Below are positions 1 through 9,689 of a stretch of 64,000 nucleotides of DNA, in pieces. The stretch lies in assembly GCA_963682025.1 (NCBI GenBank), contig OY821519.1:99700585-99764584 (forward strand), read 5' to 3'. Every line of letters begins with the position of its first letter. Within the stretch, counting starts at the first letter, position 1. Source of the DNA: Cordilura impudica (taxonomy: Eukaryota > Arthropoda > Insecta > Diptera > Scathophagidae). Made by a program: the position numbers and the translations under genes. The notes under the pieces were generated by a model. It did not search any database, was not told where the DNA came from, and saw only the letters and a program-made list of their open reading frames with translations.

Positions 1-307
1 AGCAAAAAAAAAGTCTACAAAAATTTTTTTTTAAAGCATTTTTTTCCGAAATACTGATGAAATAGCTATCTAAACTCTTTGGGAGAAAATTTTCTAGGAA
101 CAATAGGTAATAAGTTACATGGATGAGAAAAAACACCTGTTTGGCCAAAATGTCAAATTTTGATCCCCTCTAACTCAGAGAGATCTGGACCGATCTTTTT
201 GAAAAATTGTGTCTAAACTACTATCTAATAGGACTAACCTTGGTGAAAATCCCGATCGGAAGATATCGGTTTCAAAAGTTGGTGCACTTGACATGAAATC
301 CCCCATA
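1..307 (+). mobile_element. Right-end fragment of long-TIR (TATGGG) DNA transposon, copy 3
   Basis: The segment is nearly identical to the right arm of the full copy ending at 46601 and to the right end of the copy ending at 22393. It ends in the family terminus CCCCCATA at 307, and the sequence after it is Helentron-like, so this copy was inserted into a Helentron. The left part lies outside the window, so the target duplication cannot be checked. It is non-coding terminal repeat only. Confidence 0.85.
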
Positions 308-645
308 TATGATAATTTAGAACATACGACGGATTTAGTCGGTCTGATAGGGGTCATTTGTATAGGGTCTAGGTCTGAGCAGCGTTCTTCCAAGGGCCGA
401 TAAAAGCTTATATAGCAAATTACATCAAAATATATTTTTATTTCTGACCTGTATTTTGATTACAAAGCCTCATATATGGACATATTGACGGACGGACAAA
501 TGGACGAACAGATGGGTGGACATTGATAGATCGACTCAGGAAATGATTATGAGTCTATCGGTATAATGAAAGATGTCAAATATTTTTGGCAGTTACAATT
601 TAGCATTGTATTTATACCCTGACCATATAGTGGTGTAGGGTATAA
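308..645 (-). mobile_element. Helentron/DINE-1-like fragment, reverse orientation
   Basis: Read on the minus strand it follows the elements at 35770 and 60836: a TATACCC start (here near 615-645), then the 'ATATTTTTGG...TATACCGATC' block and a GTCC/GTCT-rich block (GACGGACGGAC on this strand near 491). The first half, with a TATATGATAATTT motif also present near 2003, adjoins the end of the long-TIR copy at 307. Non-coding, non-autonomous fragment. Confidence 0.6.
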
Positions 646-1243
646 TTACAACGACCTGGCTACGTGCCGTGGACATTTTCAAAGCTTTGAAGATGTGCTT
701 GATACAAGAAAGATTAAGACCCAATGATCCTAAGATATCTACATCGTCTGATAAGTTTACTTGAATAAATCAATTTTTAAGGCAACTTCCCTTTGATAAA
801 TAACACAAATTGTTAAATTTGCTGTTGCACCACCACTCATCATTCAAACAGAGGAGTTTCCTCTAGTTAGTTGGCTGTCGTCTTGTTGCAACATATTTTT
901 TCTGTTTTTTTGTTTTTTTTTTCTATGCGCACACATATTTTCAAATTTTTTATGTCTTTGGGTTGTTTGTTTTTCTACGTTTTTTTTTTTCGTACATTAA
1001 TGTCCGTCTGTCAATGGGTTATTTTTTGAACGCCTCCAGCTCGTTTCGTTTTCATTTTCGTGGCGTCTTTAACTTGAGCTCTGAGCACTAAACAGAGAGT
1101 GTGTAACATTTCGTCTTGGAAGGTGGTAACGCATGTCATCGTAAGTTTCTGTCTGTGTTTGTCTGTTGGTTAGAAGACGTTTTGCTGTACAAGTAGTTTA
1201 GTTGTCTATTCTATTTCAATTCATTCTCAGTGCCATAATTTAC
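646..1243. other. T-rich intergenic sequence, no gene seen
   Basis: This stretch holds several T tracts (near 901-990) and one isolated GTCCGTCTGTC motif near 1002, but no long reading frame and no transposon terminus that I recognise. Confidence 0.4.
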
Positions 1244-1417
1244 ATGTCTTCTGTTGTTGTTCTTTTGGTAGTTTGTGCCATCTTTGGTAATATTGAGTGC
1301 GATCAAAATAGAGAATTTTGCTTACATATTCCTTTGGGGATTGTGGTAATGTTTATTGGATTTCTTCTGATATTTACTTTTTCTTTTCTTTTTTGTATTG
1401 AGGTTTTTAATAAATAA
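1244..1417 (+). CDS. Small hydrophobic ORF, 57 codons, doubtful
   Basis: An ATG at 1244 opens a 57-codon frame with two hydrophobic, potentially membrane-spanning stretches (about residues 2-15 and 29-52) separated by a short polar segment with two cysteines. The stop codon overlaps an AATAAA hexamer at 1409-1414, which could serve as a polyadenylation signal. The frame can be read further upstream only from non-ATG codons. I recognise no family. It could be the last exon of a spliced gene or a chance frame in T-rich DNA, which easily gives hydrophobic codons. Confidence 0.15.
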   Translation: MSSVVVLLVVCAIFGNIECDQNREFCLHIPLGIVVMFIGFLLIFTFSFLFCIEVFNK

Positions 1418-1627
1418 ATATTATTTCTTAAGCAGTAGTCCCAAGAGTATTTAATTTTATGCCTGAAAAGAGATGTTTAGTGTTCTGTATGTATAATTTT
1501 ATTTTAACTACTGTTTATAATTTTAATTGAAGTTAGTAAGAATTATGATGTTCAGATTTTGATTAACTGATTATGGTCTACAAAGATCAACCCATGGCAA
1601 TCGATATTATCTAGTTTCTCAACAATT

Positions 1628-2060
1628 ACCAAATTTTAAAAGTTATAGTCGGTATAGACCGACTACACGATACTCTTCGGTCCAACTAATTAGATATAGA
1701 AAATAAGCATAGACCAAATTTCAGTGGCATTGTTATAATTTTTTTTGGCTGCAGATAAGAAAAGGTTCATATCGGATGCTGTATTTATATGGCGACTAGG
1801 TCGAAAAATATACCGATCCAGACCATATTTGGTAACAATATATACGAACCAAATTTGAGAAAAATCTGTGCAATATTTTTGTTTTTGGATAGACTTAAGT
1901 GAAAATCGGGAAGCAGCCTTATATGGCTATGACAAAGAATTGCCACATGGGGTTTATTTTTGGATGTAATAAACACATTCAAACCCAATTTGACCGAGAT
2001 ATATATGATAATTTGGAATTTGAAACTTGGAATTTGGTCTGTAGGACTCGGCATAAAGAT
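1628..2060 (-). mobile_element. Helentron-like 3' half, reverse orientation
   Basis: It starts with the family hairpin (TAGTCGGTATAGACCGACTA at 1646-1665). It then matches, in reverse, the 3' half of the elements at 35770-36546 and 60836-61606: the 'GGCTGCAGATA' block, the 'GACTAGGTCGAAAAATA' block, and 'GGATGTAATAAACACATTCAAACCCAATTTGACC'-type sequence near 1963. Frames predicted here are by-products of repeat sequence. Confidence 0.7.
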
Positions 2061-2089
2061 CCACTAAGAAGGGATTTTTAAAAATTCTT

Positions 2090-2770
2090 CCATTACATTG
2101 GTATACAGACTCCACCGAATATGTGGGCATCAGTCCAGAATGAATTGATTGCTAATTATAACGTCTAGGGGAGGAAAAACGGCCAAAAAGGGAAAAAAGT
2201 GTACATTTGGTATTTTCTAAACAAACAAATATAAGAAAGTTAAATAAAGTATGTGGATTCCATTAGAGATAGAAACGTCAGATGTTAAGTTGGTAAAGAC
2301 AGCCAAAAAGGGTAAAAAATTACCTATTTGCATCTTCTTAACATATTAATCTTTATATATGAACTTTGATATACAGACTCCACCGAAGACGTGGGCACCA
2401 GTCAAGGATGAATTTATTGCCATTTCTAACGTCTAGGGGAGGAAAAACGACCAAATAGGGGAAAAGTGTACATTTGGTATATTCTAAACACACGAATATA
2501 AAGCATAGTTTGTGGATTCCGCTAGAGATAGAAACATCAATTGAGACGAAATCTTTTGAAAATTCAGATACTAAAGGCAGAAAAACGGCCCGTAAGTTTA
2601 GAGTGTACCTTTTTGTGTCTTCGTTACAAAGTAATTTAGGAATAAGAAATTTCATATGTAGATTCCACCAGAGACACAAACATCGGAGAAGAATAAAATT
2701 TGTTGTAATTCGAGCTTTTGAGGCTAACAACGGCCAAAAAATGGGAAAACTGATTTTTTTTTACTGGTAA
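2090..2770. repeat. Degenerate tandem array of about 125-147 bp monomers
   Basis: Five divergent monomers can be lined up by their starts near 2107, 2252, 2377, 2513 and 2660 (AGACTCCACCGA or GGATTCCATTAGA). Each continues with a purine-rich 'GGCCAAAAAGGGAAAA' type block. Monomers 1 and 3 are the closest pair, giving an apparent dimer period of about 270 bp. The array lies between Helentron-derived sequences on both sides. DINE-1/Helentron elements are known to carry central tandem repeats, so it may be such an array, but this is inferred from position only. Confidence 0.65.
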
Positions 2771-2801
2771 ATTCTCATTTGAAAGTAAATTTTCTTAAGA
2801 A

Positions 2802-2836
2802 AACAAGTAAGAAAATTATAGTCGGTTTAGACCGAG
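2802..2836 (-). mobile_element. Helentron 3' terminus with hairpin, reverse orientation
   Basis: AACAAGTAAGAAAATTATA followed by the imperfect hairpin GTCGGTTTAGACCGAG matches the reverse complement of the termini at 36546 and 61606. The element body does not follow directly. A non-LTR retrotransposon starts at 2838, and matching Helentron sequence resumes near 5850. Confidence 0.75.
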
Positions 2837-3511
2837 TTGTTTGAAAAGTTCTTAACTAATCTTTGCCCTACAAATTTTTGCATTGTTGGTGACTTGAATG
2901 CTCGCATTGCAGAAGGGCAATATATATTAGATACTAATTTATTAAATGATCTGCCTCATATTAACAAAATCAGATATTCTAAAGATAAAGTGTCAAATAG
3001 TCAAGGAAAGAAATTAATAGATTTAATAGAAAGTATAGGTGGTATAGTGGTGAATGACAGAATGGATGGTGATGCTGAAGGTGATTTAAGCTTCTAAGGA
3101 GGTAGAGGTAATTCTTTAATTGATTACCGTATTTGCACTCATAGTTTCTTGATGTTTGCTGATGATTTTAAAATTGATTGTAAGCCCTATTCAGACCATA
3201 TGCCTATAGACTTTAAGCTTAACTTTCCTAATTTCAACAATAATACACTGAGAACTGATTTACGCCCACAAAAAATACATTGGAATAAAAACAATACTGA
3301 AAGATATATTGAAAAACTTAGTCAGCTAGCATGTACTCCACCTTTTGATCAAAATAATTCAGTTGATAACCTGGTACTATCAATTAAAAACAAAATTCTT
3401 GATGCTACCGTAAAAACAAAAACAAATTTTAGCTTTGAACCCAAGCAAAAATGGTTCAATTGGAACTGTGCCCGTTCGCGCAGAAAAATGCTTAAAAATC
3501 TTAAAAATTAA
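2837..3511 (+). pseudogene. Endonuclease domain fragment of LINE ORF2
   Basis: Two frames (2837-3097 and 3149-3511) together cover the C-terminal half of an exonuclease-endonuclease-phosphatase domain. The first has the metal-binding motif VGDLNARI near residues 17-24. The second has the SDHMPI motif near residues 19-24, which holds the catalytic histidine of this fold. A stop codon separates them near 3095, and a further stop at 3509-3511 separates them from the reverse transcriptase. The N-terminal half of the domain is missing. In an active element this domain nicks target DNA to prime reverse transcription. Confidence 0.75.
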
Positions 3512-3516
3512 AGTAT

Positions 3517-4776
3517 ATGACATCTAAAACCAAATACTTGAATGTGTGTCGAAAAAGTAAACTGCAACATTACAATTCTAACCTTAATAAATTGAATAAT
3601 ATACGGTGCATCAAGGAATGGTGGAAATTGTCTAATGATTTGAAGTCTCGTCCATATTCCATACGTGGTGATTTAAGCGCTGATGATTTTCTTCAACACT
3701 TTAGCAGTATTTTACAAAATTCAAATCCAATAACTACGTTTCATTGGTGCATGCCTTACAACGTAGATGCATTTCATGATTCTCCGTTTGAATTGTGTGA
3801 ACTTATCTCTGTTCTAAAAAATTTAAAGGTCAATAAGTCACCTGGACAGGATGGTATCAGTTACGAATTTTTTAAATATGCGCCAGTAAACTTTATTATT
3901 GAGGTACTTTATGTTTTAAATGTTATATTTCTTAAAGAAATTATACCAGCTAGTTTTAAAACTGCAATTCTTATTCCATTGCTGAAGAAAGGAGATCCAA
4001 ACATTCCGTCTAATTATCGTGGATTGTCTTTAATTGATACTCTACGCAAAATTTTTAATAGCTTCCTTATGAATCGTATAACGTACTGGATTGACGAACA
4101 TAACATTTTAAATGAATACCAAGCTGGGTTTAGGAAACAATATTCCAGCGTCGATAATGTTTTCAATTTAACTAATATTGTTCATTTAAATAAACTTAAT
4201 GGTAAAAACACTTATGCTTTCTTCGTCGATTTTACTTGTGCATTTGATTCGATTCCTCGGAATTCTTTGTTTTATGAACTGGCTAATATGGGATTGTCAT
4301 CAAAGATAATACGTTTACTGCAACAATCGTATGATAACACCTCTAGTCAAATGTTATTCAGAAACTCACTCTCCAATTCTTTCAATGTGAATCTTGGCGT
4401 CAAACAGGGTTGCATATTAAGCCCAATTCTGTTTGAATTATATTTGAATGACTTAGCAGATGCTCCTTCTTGTGGAATAACTGTTGACAACATCACCGTA
4501 AAAGTTCTTCTTTATGCAGACGATATTGTCATATTAGCTAATTCGCCCAGTGGTCTCCAAACTATGATTAATTCCCTTCATGTGTATAGTAGCTTATGGC
4601 ATTTAAAAGTCAACCTTTCTAAATCCGAAGTGTTAGTTTTTCGAAGTGGCACTAGAATATCTAACAACTTAAAGTGGAAGTATGGAGAAAATGAAATTGA
4701 AAACGTTAACTCATATAAATATCTTGGTATGGACTTGTGTTACAATTTATCCTTCAATAAACATTTGGAAAATTAA
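3517..4776 (+). pseudogene. Reverse transcriptase domain of LINE ORF2
   Basis: A 419-residue open frame holds the ordered motifs of a non-LTR reverse transcriptase: KSPGQDGISYEFFKY (about residues 109-123), SNYRGLSLIDTLRK, EYQAGFRKQYSSVDN, FFVDFTCAFDSIPR (first catalytic aspartates, about 236-249), VKQGCILSPILFELYLNDL, and LLYADDIVIL with the YADD box near residue 333. The domain looks complete. Upstream and downstream stops disconnect it from the endonuclease and the C-terminal domain, so it is a dead copy, although this segment is well preserved. Confidence 0.85.
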
Positions 4777-5646
4777 CTAACAACATCAAAAATGGCAATC
4801 TCTTCTTCTTGGTCTAAGTATATAAACCATCCCAAAATAAGCTTTAAATTTTTAGTGCTGTATCTCGTTCAATCATGTTCTACGGAGCCCAAATATGGGG
4901 TTACATGAAATACGATATAGTTGAAAAGTTATTTAGATTTTTCATTAAAAAGATGTTAGTTTCGCCTAGCAACACGCCAAACTATATGCTCTTTTTAGAA
5001 ACTGGTTTACATTCTTTATAAATAGATACGTTAAAATTGCATTTTGATTACATCAACAAAGTGCATGCCTTGCAACAGATTACCTCGCAAGCTTGCAGAA
5101 ATTATAATTGCTAAACAAACTTTTTGGGCTGAGGTTTGGACTAATTTGTGTGCTAAAATAAATTTTGTACCAGATAATAATTCTGTACCATTGAGCAAAC
5201 ATTGCGAGGCAATTTTACCCCTAGTTAAAGGTTATGAAAATCAAAACTTTATTTCCGACGCTAGAAACTCTCAATTTCATGACTTATACTCACAACTAAA
5301 CTATTTTTTGCTGCAAATCACTACTACGGAACTCTCATCTCGTGCCATAAGCCTATTGATAAGAGCAAGAGGAGGACTTTTGGATATAAATGCTAGATCT
5401 TTCAGAAGTACATCAGACGGAATCTGCTCTCTCTGTAATTTAGACGCAACGGAAAATACTCTTCATTTTATTGGTACATGTCCTATGTATAATGGATTTA
5501 GAATTACATTTTTCAACAAACATCAACTAAATTTACTCGACGTTCTAAATATTCTAAATGGCGATGCCTTTAATTTTGTTTCTCTTGTCAACTACCTGGA
5601 ATCTTGTTTAAAATACAGAAAATTGATATTAAATGAATTTTCTTAG
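4777..5646 (+). pseudogene. C-terminal region of LINE ORF2 with Cys/His motif
   Basis: After a break at 4776, translations continue in other frames: a thumb-like segment with MFYGAQIWGYMKYD (4878-4920) and NYMLFLETGL, then an open frame at 5044-5646. That frame holds CSLCNLDATENTLHFIGTCP, a C-x2-C-x9-H-x4-C pattern (about residues 128-147) of the kind found at the C-terminus of LINE ORF2 proteins. The frame changes mark it as a pseudogene. Confidence 0.7.
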
Positions 5647-5849
5647 TTCCTTTACAAAATAAAATTATATATAAATATTTGTACTTAGTACTTTTGTTAA
5701 ATAATTAATGCTGTATATATGTATAAAAAATTTTATGAATTCTTATTTTTAACAGCTTTAATGTTGCCAATCTAGCTCACAACTTTATGTTATGCCAGTT
5801 ATAGATCATTATTTACATTTAAACAAAATTTTGTTATTATATTAGTAAA

Positions 5850-6060
5850 TGAAGAAAGCATAAACCAAATCTACATCGAAAATTGGACCGATCCTGACAT
5901 TACAAACCGTTTATGAGAAAAATCTGTGTCATATTTATGTTTTTGATAGGTTTAAGTGAATTGTCCTATACGGTTTATTTTTGGGCTACAGATTAATGGA
6001 TGTAATAAACACACACAAACCCAATTCGACTGAGATCTCTTTGATAATTTGAATCCTATT
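5850..6060 (-). mobile_element. Helentron body resuming after LINE insertion
   Basis: AAGCATAAACCAAAT, GAGAAAAATCTGTG, TGTTTTTGATAGGTTTAAGTG and GGATGTAATAAACACA match, in reverse, the same ordered blocks of the Helentron pieces at 1628-2060 and 36546-35770. It is the continuation of the end at 2802-2836, interrupted by the LINE. Confidence 0.65.
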
Positions 6061-6364
6061 TTCCCCAATTTCAATAGCGTTTGTCCAATGGCTTGAATTA
6101 CTTCCTTTCTAAATTAAGCTATCGATATAACAAATAATATTATTTTTTATCTTTATAATTTGAATAATTTTCGAAGCTATTATGAATTAAAAAGTGGCAG
6201 TTCCAATATATTGGAAACTTTTACAAAATTCAAAATTTGCCAATTTTTTTTTTAATTTCGCGCTTAATAATAAAATTATGTATTTTTTTTGCTAAATCAC
6301 AATAACACAAAATACAATCAAAAAATACTATTAAAAAATAGGTAAACGAAAAAGACATATTTTT
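6061..6364. other. AT-rich sequence without gene
   Basis: Very AT-rich, with homopolymer runs. A short TTCCAATATATTGGAA palindrome lies near 6205. No coding or RNA gene is visible. Confidence 0.4.
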
Positions 6365-6950
6365 TAGTGATGCCAAAACAGTGGAAACTTCAAAACTTCT
6401 TTAGCAGAGTTGTTAAAAATAATAAAAATAGAAGAACGAAGAGTGAAAGAAAATGTAAAAAATCTTAACCGTTATTTAACTATTTGCAGATTCTTCTTTC
6501 AATTTTTATAAAATAAAGGCAAGAATAAAATTTTATGAAGAGTTAAAAACCAGAATAATAGATGATTTTCGTGATGGTTGTAAGCAAAAGAATATTTGTG
6601 AGAAATATTCTATGAATAAATCCATAAGATCGTCTGACTTGCATTAATCTTGCTAAAGAACGCATGAACTGGAATAAGAATATTGTTGGCGAATAGTGTT
6701 GAAAAAATAAAATACTTAAATGGCCATAAAACGGCCAAATGCTGGAGTTTTCTAAAATAAATTAATACAATCGTTCGGTATAGGATTCATCTAATTCTTC
6801 TTTGTTGAATAAATAAAACATACAAATATGTAAGTTAATAAAAGGTGTTTTTAATTTTATGATAAAATTTTTTGGTATTGACCATCCAAATCGTTAAAAA
6901 TATATTTTGTTAAAGTTTCCATTGTATTGTCACTCACACTACATCTCTTA
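6365..6950 (+). mobile_element. Tc1/mariner-like remnant with terminal repeats
   Basis: A left end (AGTGATGCCAAAACAGTGG at 6366) has a weaker inverted match near 6912-6945 (core AAGTTTCCATTGT). Between them lies a short coding relic. A much better inverted match to the left end occurs at 7937-7970, so the true right boundary is uncertain and that end may belong to another copy. Internally deleted and non-coding overall. Confidence 0.45.
6535..6648 (+). pseudogene. Helix-turn-helix N-terminus of a Tc1-like transposase (relic)
   Basis: The plus-strand translation reads KTRIIDDFRDGCKQ then KNICEKYSMNKS before a stop. This resembles the first DNA-binding helix-turn-helix of Tc1-type transposases (a basic helix, then an EIA/ICE-like turn and S/T-K-S). 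Nothing of the catalytic domain follows. It agrees with the flanking Tc1-like inverted repeats, but it is short and could be misassigned. Confidence 0.35.
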
Positions 6951-7314
6951 TTGTTTTTAAATATTATTATGGCTGAAATAATTAATATAATAATTACGCT
7001 AACAATGTAGCGAGTATACTGCTAGTAATCCATATAGTTAAATTGATGGAGAGATATCTAGTTATAATATTAGTAGGCGATTACTTGTGACCGATCTTTT
7101 GTTCCACCGTTTTATCCCGATTTCGACCAAATGTATATTATTTGAAAGGTATTTCTTTTTAATCGTTTTGCAGATTTACAGATTTTTAAATTTTTTCCTT
7201 CATTTTGAGTAAATTGCATTTAAAGTTGCTACTAACACATACATAATATTATATAATGCTATGTGTGTGTTTATTAAATTTGTTAATGTGTTTGTAATAA
7301 AAATGAGTTTGTTT

Positions 7315-9565
7315 TATACCCTCCACTCCAGTGTGCAGAGGGTATATATAAGTTTGTCATTCCGTGTGTAATAATTAGAAAAAAAAAATTTGGACCCCAT
7401 AAAATATATATATTTGTGATCCTTATAACAACCGGAGTTAATATAGCGATGTCCGTCTGTCCGTCTGTTGAAATCACGATGGCGGCGTCACTCGGGCAGC
7501 TAGGGTGCTCGTTGACATAAAACATGATTCATTATCATCCTGAAAAGTTTGCTATTTAAAATCGTCCAAATCGGTCGATTAGGGCCCGAGATTTGAATGA
7601 AGAACTAAAAAAAGTCTTGAAAAAATATAATTTTCTATGTTGTTCTTGTCCCTCAATAGGACAGCTAGGATGATCATTTTTAGTAAGAATGATTCATCAA
7701 ATTCATGTGAAGATTTCTGTTTCAAAAATCATTAAAAGCGGTGGAGCAGGTCCAGAGAAATCTCTGAAAAAGTAAAAAAAAAAATGAAAAACATGATATT
7801 TCTATATTGTTCTTGTGTTATTCTAAATGTTGCATTGTTGTCATAGCTAGACTTGTTGTTTTTGTGGTCGTTGTGGTAATAATATAATAAAAACAAACCC
7901 TTTGTACATTTTTTTTTGATCAACTGTGGTAGAAAAATTTAAAAGTTTCCATTGTTTTGGCATCACTAAAAAAATTTGTTAGATCATTTGTGTCATTGCC
8001 ACGAGCCTGCCTGCAAAATTTCAGATCGATTGGGTCACGGGAAAGTGGTTAAAATCGATCAAAATTTTTTCCGACAAGCAGACACTACGAGTTAATATAA
8101 AGGGAGTAAAAATTCACCAACATCTAAAGCAAATAATGCTAAAATACCTAGTTGTTAATAAAAAAAAACAATTGGGCAATTCACAATGGGTAATGTATCG
8201 TTGTATCTGTTGTATCGTGTATCACTTTACAATAGTGTAAAATTGTTGTTGTTAATTTTCACTGAAAAATCTGATACACGATCCAACTTCATTACCTATG
8301 TTTAGTAAATGTTGTATATTCAGTTCCAAGTGAATGCCAGTTTTTATGAAAAAGAAAAAACAAATACATAGAATTTTATCAGCATATATAATAATAAAAT
8401 TAAATATGGCAAATAATGCAAATAACGCAAATACATCGATAAGTTTATTTATATAAAAATTAATGTTTATATTTTTAGTATGTATTTTCTCTTTCAGTAC
8501 CAACCAAAACATTTAACATTTTTTTTTTTTCATTATAAATTAAAATGCAAGAGGTACGTAACTAAAACTCCAGGGTATATCTCACGACCAAAAAGCAAAC
8601 AGTGACAAGTGTTTTCTCTTATACAAAATAGCAGAAGCGACGAAGCGATCTTTCCTTGTTGGATCGAAAATTACTAAAGAAAGCGTTTTACAATATGAAA
8701 ATACAACTGAGTGTTCACAACAAATGATTGTATTGTGTATTTCAATACAACATACAAATATTAATTTAAATTCAATGAATTTAAGAAAACCTCAAATGAT
8801 ATTTAAGAATTGCTAACATAAAAATTGTTACATAAGTAAACGTAATTTGATGAGAATGTTATTTTTATTTTTATGTATAAATTTTCACAATTTTTTTTGG
8901 ATGAAAATTTGAAAAAAATTTGAAAAGTTTTTCAGAAAATAAAGATAACTTTAAATTATTTTATTTAAAATGTTTGGAACTTTTGGTTTTTTGCGTTTGG
9001 CATCCCTAATTTTAATATTTATTATTATAAATTTATTCTCTATGTTTTCCAAATATGGCAATATTTTAAAAAAAAGTTGAGAGAGCTTTTTTTTTTTTTT
9101 TGGTAATTATTTTGTTACTCAATCCGACCTATATGGCCACAATGAAGAAATATTTGGCCAGTTAAAAGAAACTATACAGCCATCTCCAATTAGCATGATT
9201 TAATGCATATAGCCACTCTACACAACCATTACCTTTGCAATGGAGGTTAGGGCGAGCTATTTAATTAGCAAAAACTAAATTAAACGAGAAGTTATGTCAT
9301 ATAACCGGAAACGCATGCATATAGGTATATAACCTAAATGCATGGCGATCAGCAACCACAATGACCAAAAAGCAAACACCGAAATAAATCCGAAATAATA
9401 GAAAAGACGAAAACCAACCCAAAGAATTTTCTGAAATAATTTGGTATTATGTTTAACAAATTGTTTACTTTTTCCAATATTTTGTTTACATTTATTATCA
9501 ATACTCAAACCGAGGTGGAGGGTATCAAAGATTCGGCACAGCCGAATTTAACACTCTTACTTGTT
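7315..9565 (+). mobile_element. Helentron-like element, second subfamily
   Basis: It starts TATACCCTCCACTCC..., has a GTCC/GTCT cluster (GATGTCCGTCTGTCCGTCTG near 7448), and ends with GAGGGTATCAAAG, a hairpin ATTCGGCACAGCCGAAT (9531-9547) and CTCTTACTTGTTTT. The shared CTTACTTGTTTT end and the hairpin just before it parallel the other Helentron pieces here, but the hairpin sequence differs, so it is a separate subfamily. Flanking small-Helitron sequence resumes directly after it. No credible coding frame was found. Confidence 0.6.
7937..7970 (-). repeat. Isolated Tc1-like terminal repeat
   Basis: AAAAGTTTCCATTGTTTTGG followed by CATCACTAAA is the inverted form of the left end at 6365-6397, with only a few mismatches. 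It lies within the Helentron-like element, so it is either a separate small insertion or the end of a rearranged copy. Confidence 0.5.
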
Positions 9566-9689
9566 TTGTGTTAATTTGTGAATTGGCTATAATTGATTAG
9601 CATACCTTTAGGGTCTTTATTTAATGAAAAAATAAAATTTCCTTGAATTTGCACAAGAATTTCGAGGGCTGGAATCTGCTAATGTTAAT

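Larger units (their letters stand above)
2838..5845 (+). mobile_element. Non-LTR (LINE) retrotransposon, 5'-truncated, inserted in a Helentron
   Basis: A single plus-strand element carries, in order, the end of an apurinic-type endonuclease, a reverse transcriptase and a C-terminal cysteine/histidine region. No first ORF is present, so it is 5'-truncated. Helentron sequence lies on both sides (2802-2836 and from about 5850), and about 60 bp of expected Helentron sequence are missing at the junction. The 3' boundary is approximate because no poly(A) or clear target duplication was found. I cannot assign the clade with confidence. Confidence 0.75.
7057..9682 (+). mobile_element. Small non-autonomous Helitron, split by a Helentron-like element
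   Basis: The left arm (7057-7314) begins TCTAGTTATAATATTAG and matches the starts of the copies at 18981, 29729 and 62751. The right arm (9566-9682) ends with the shared 3' block: GAATTTCGAGGGCTGGAATCTGCTAA. In other copies this block reads CTCGAATTTCGAG (hairpin) ... CTGCTAG followed by T. A 5' TC, a 3' hairpin and a CTRR end are Helitron hallmarks. The middle is a nested element (7315-9565). No protein is encoded. Confidence 0.65.

Noticed and set aside
175..403. Overlapping frames on both strands at the left edge
   Set aside because: They span the junction of a transposon terminal repeat and a Helentron; no coding function is expected.
1785..2081. Overlapping frames in Helentron sequence
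   Set aside because: Similar frames recur in every Helentron copy on changing strands with stops, so they reflect repeat sequence and not a protein.
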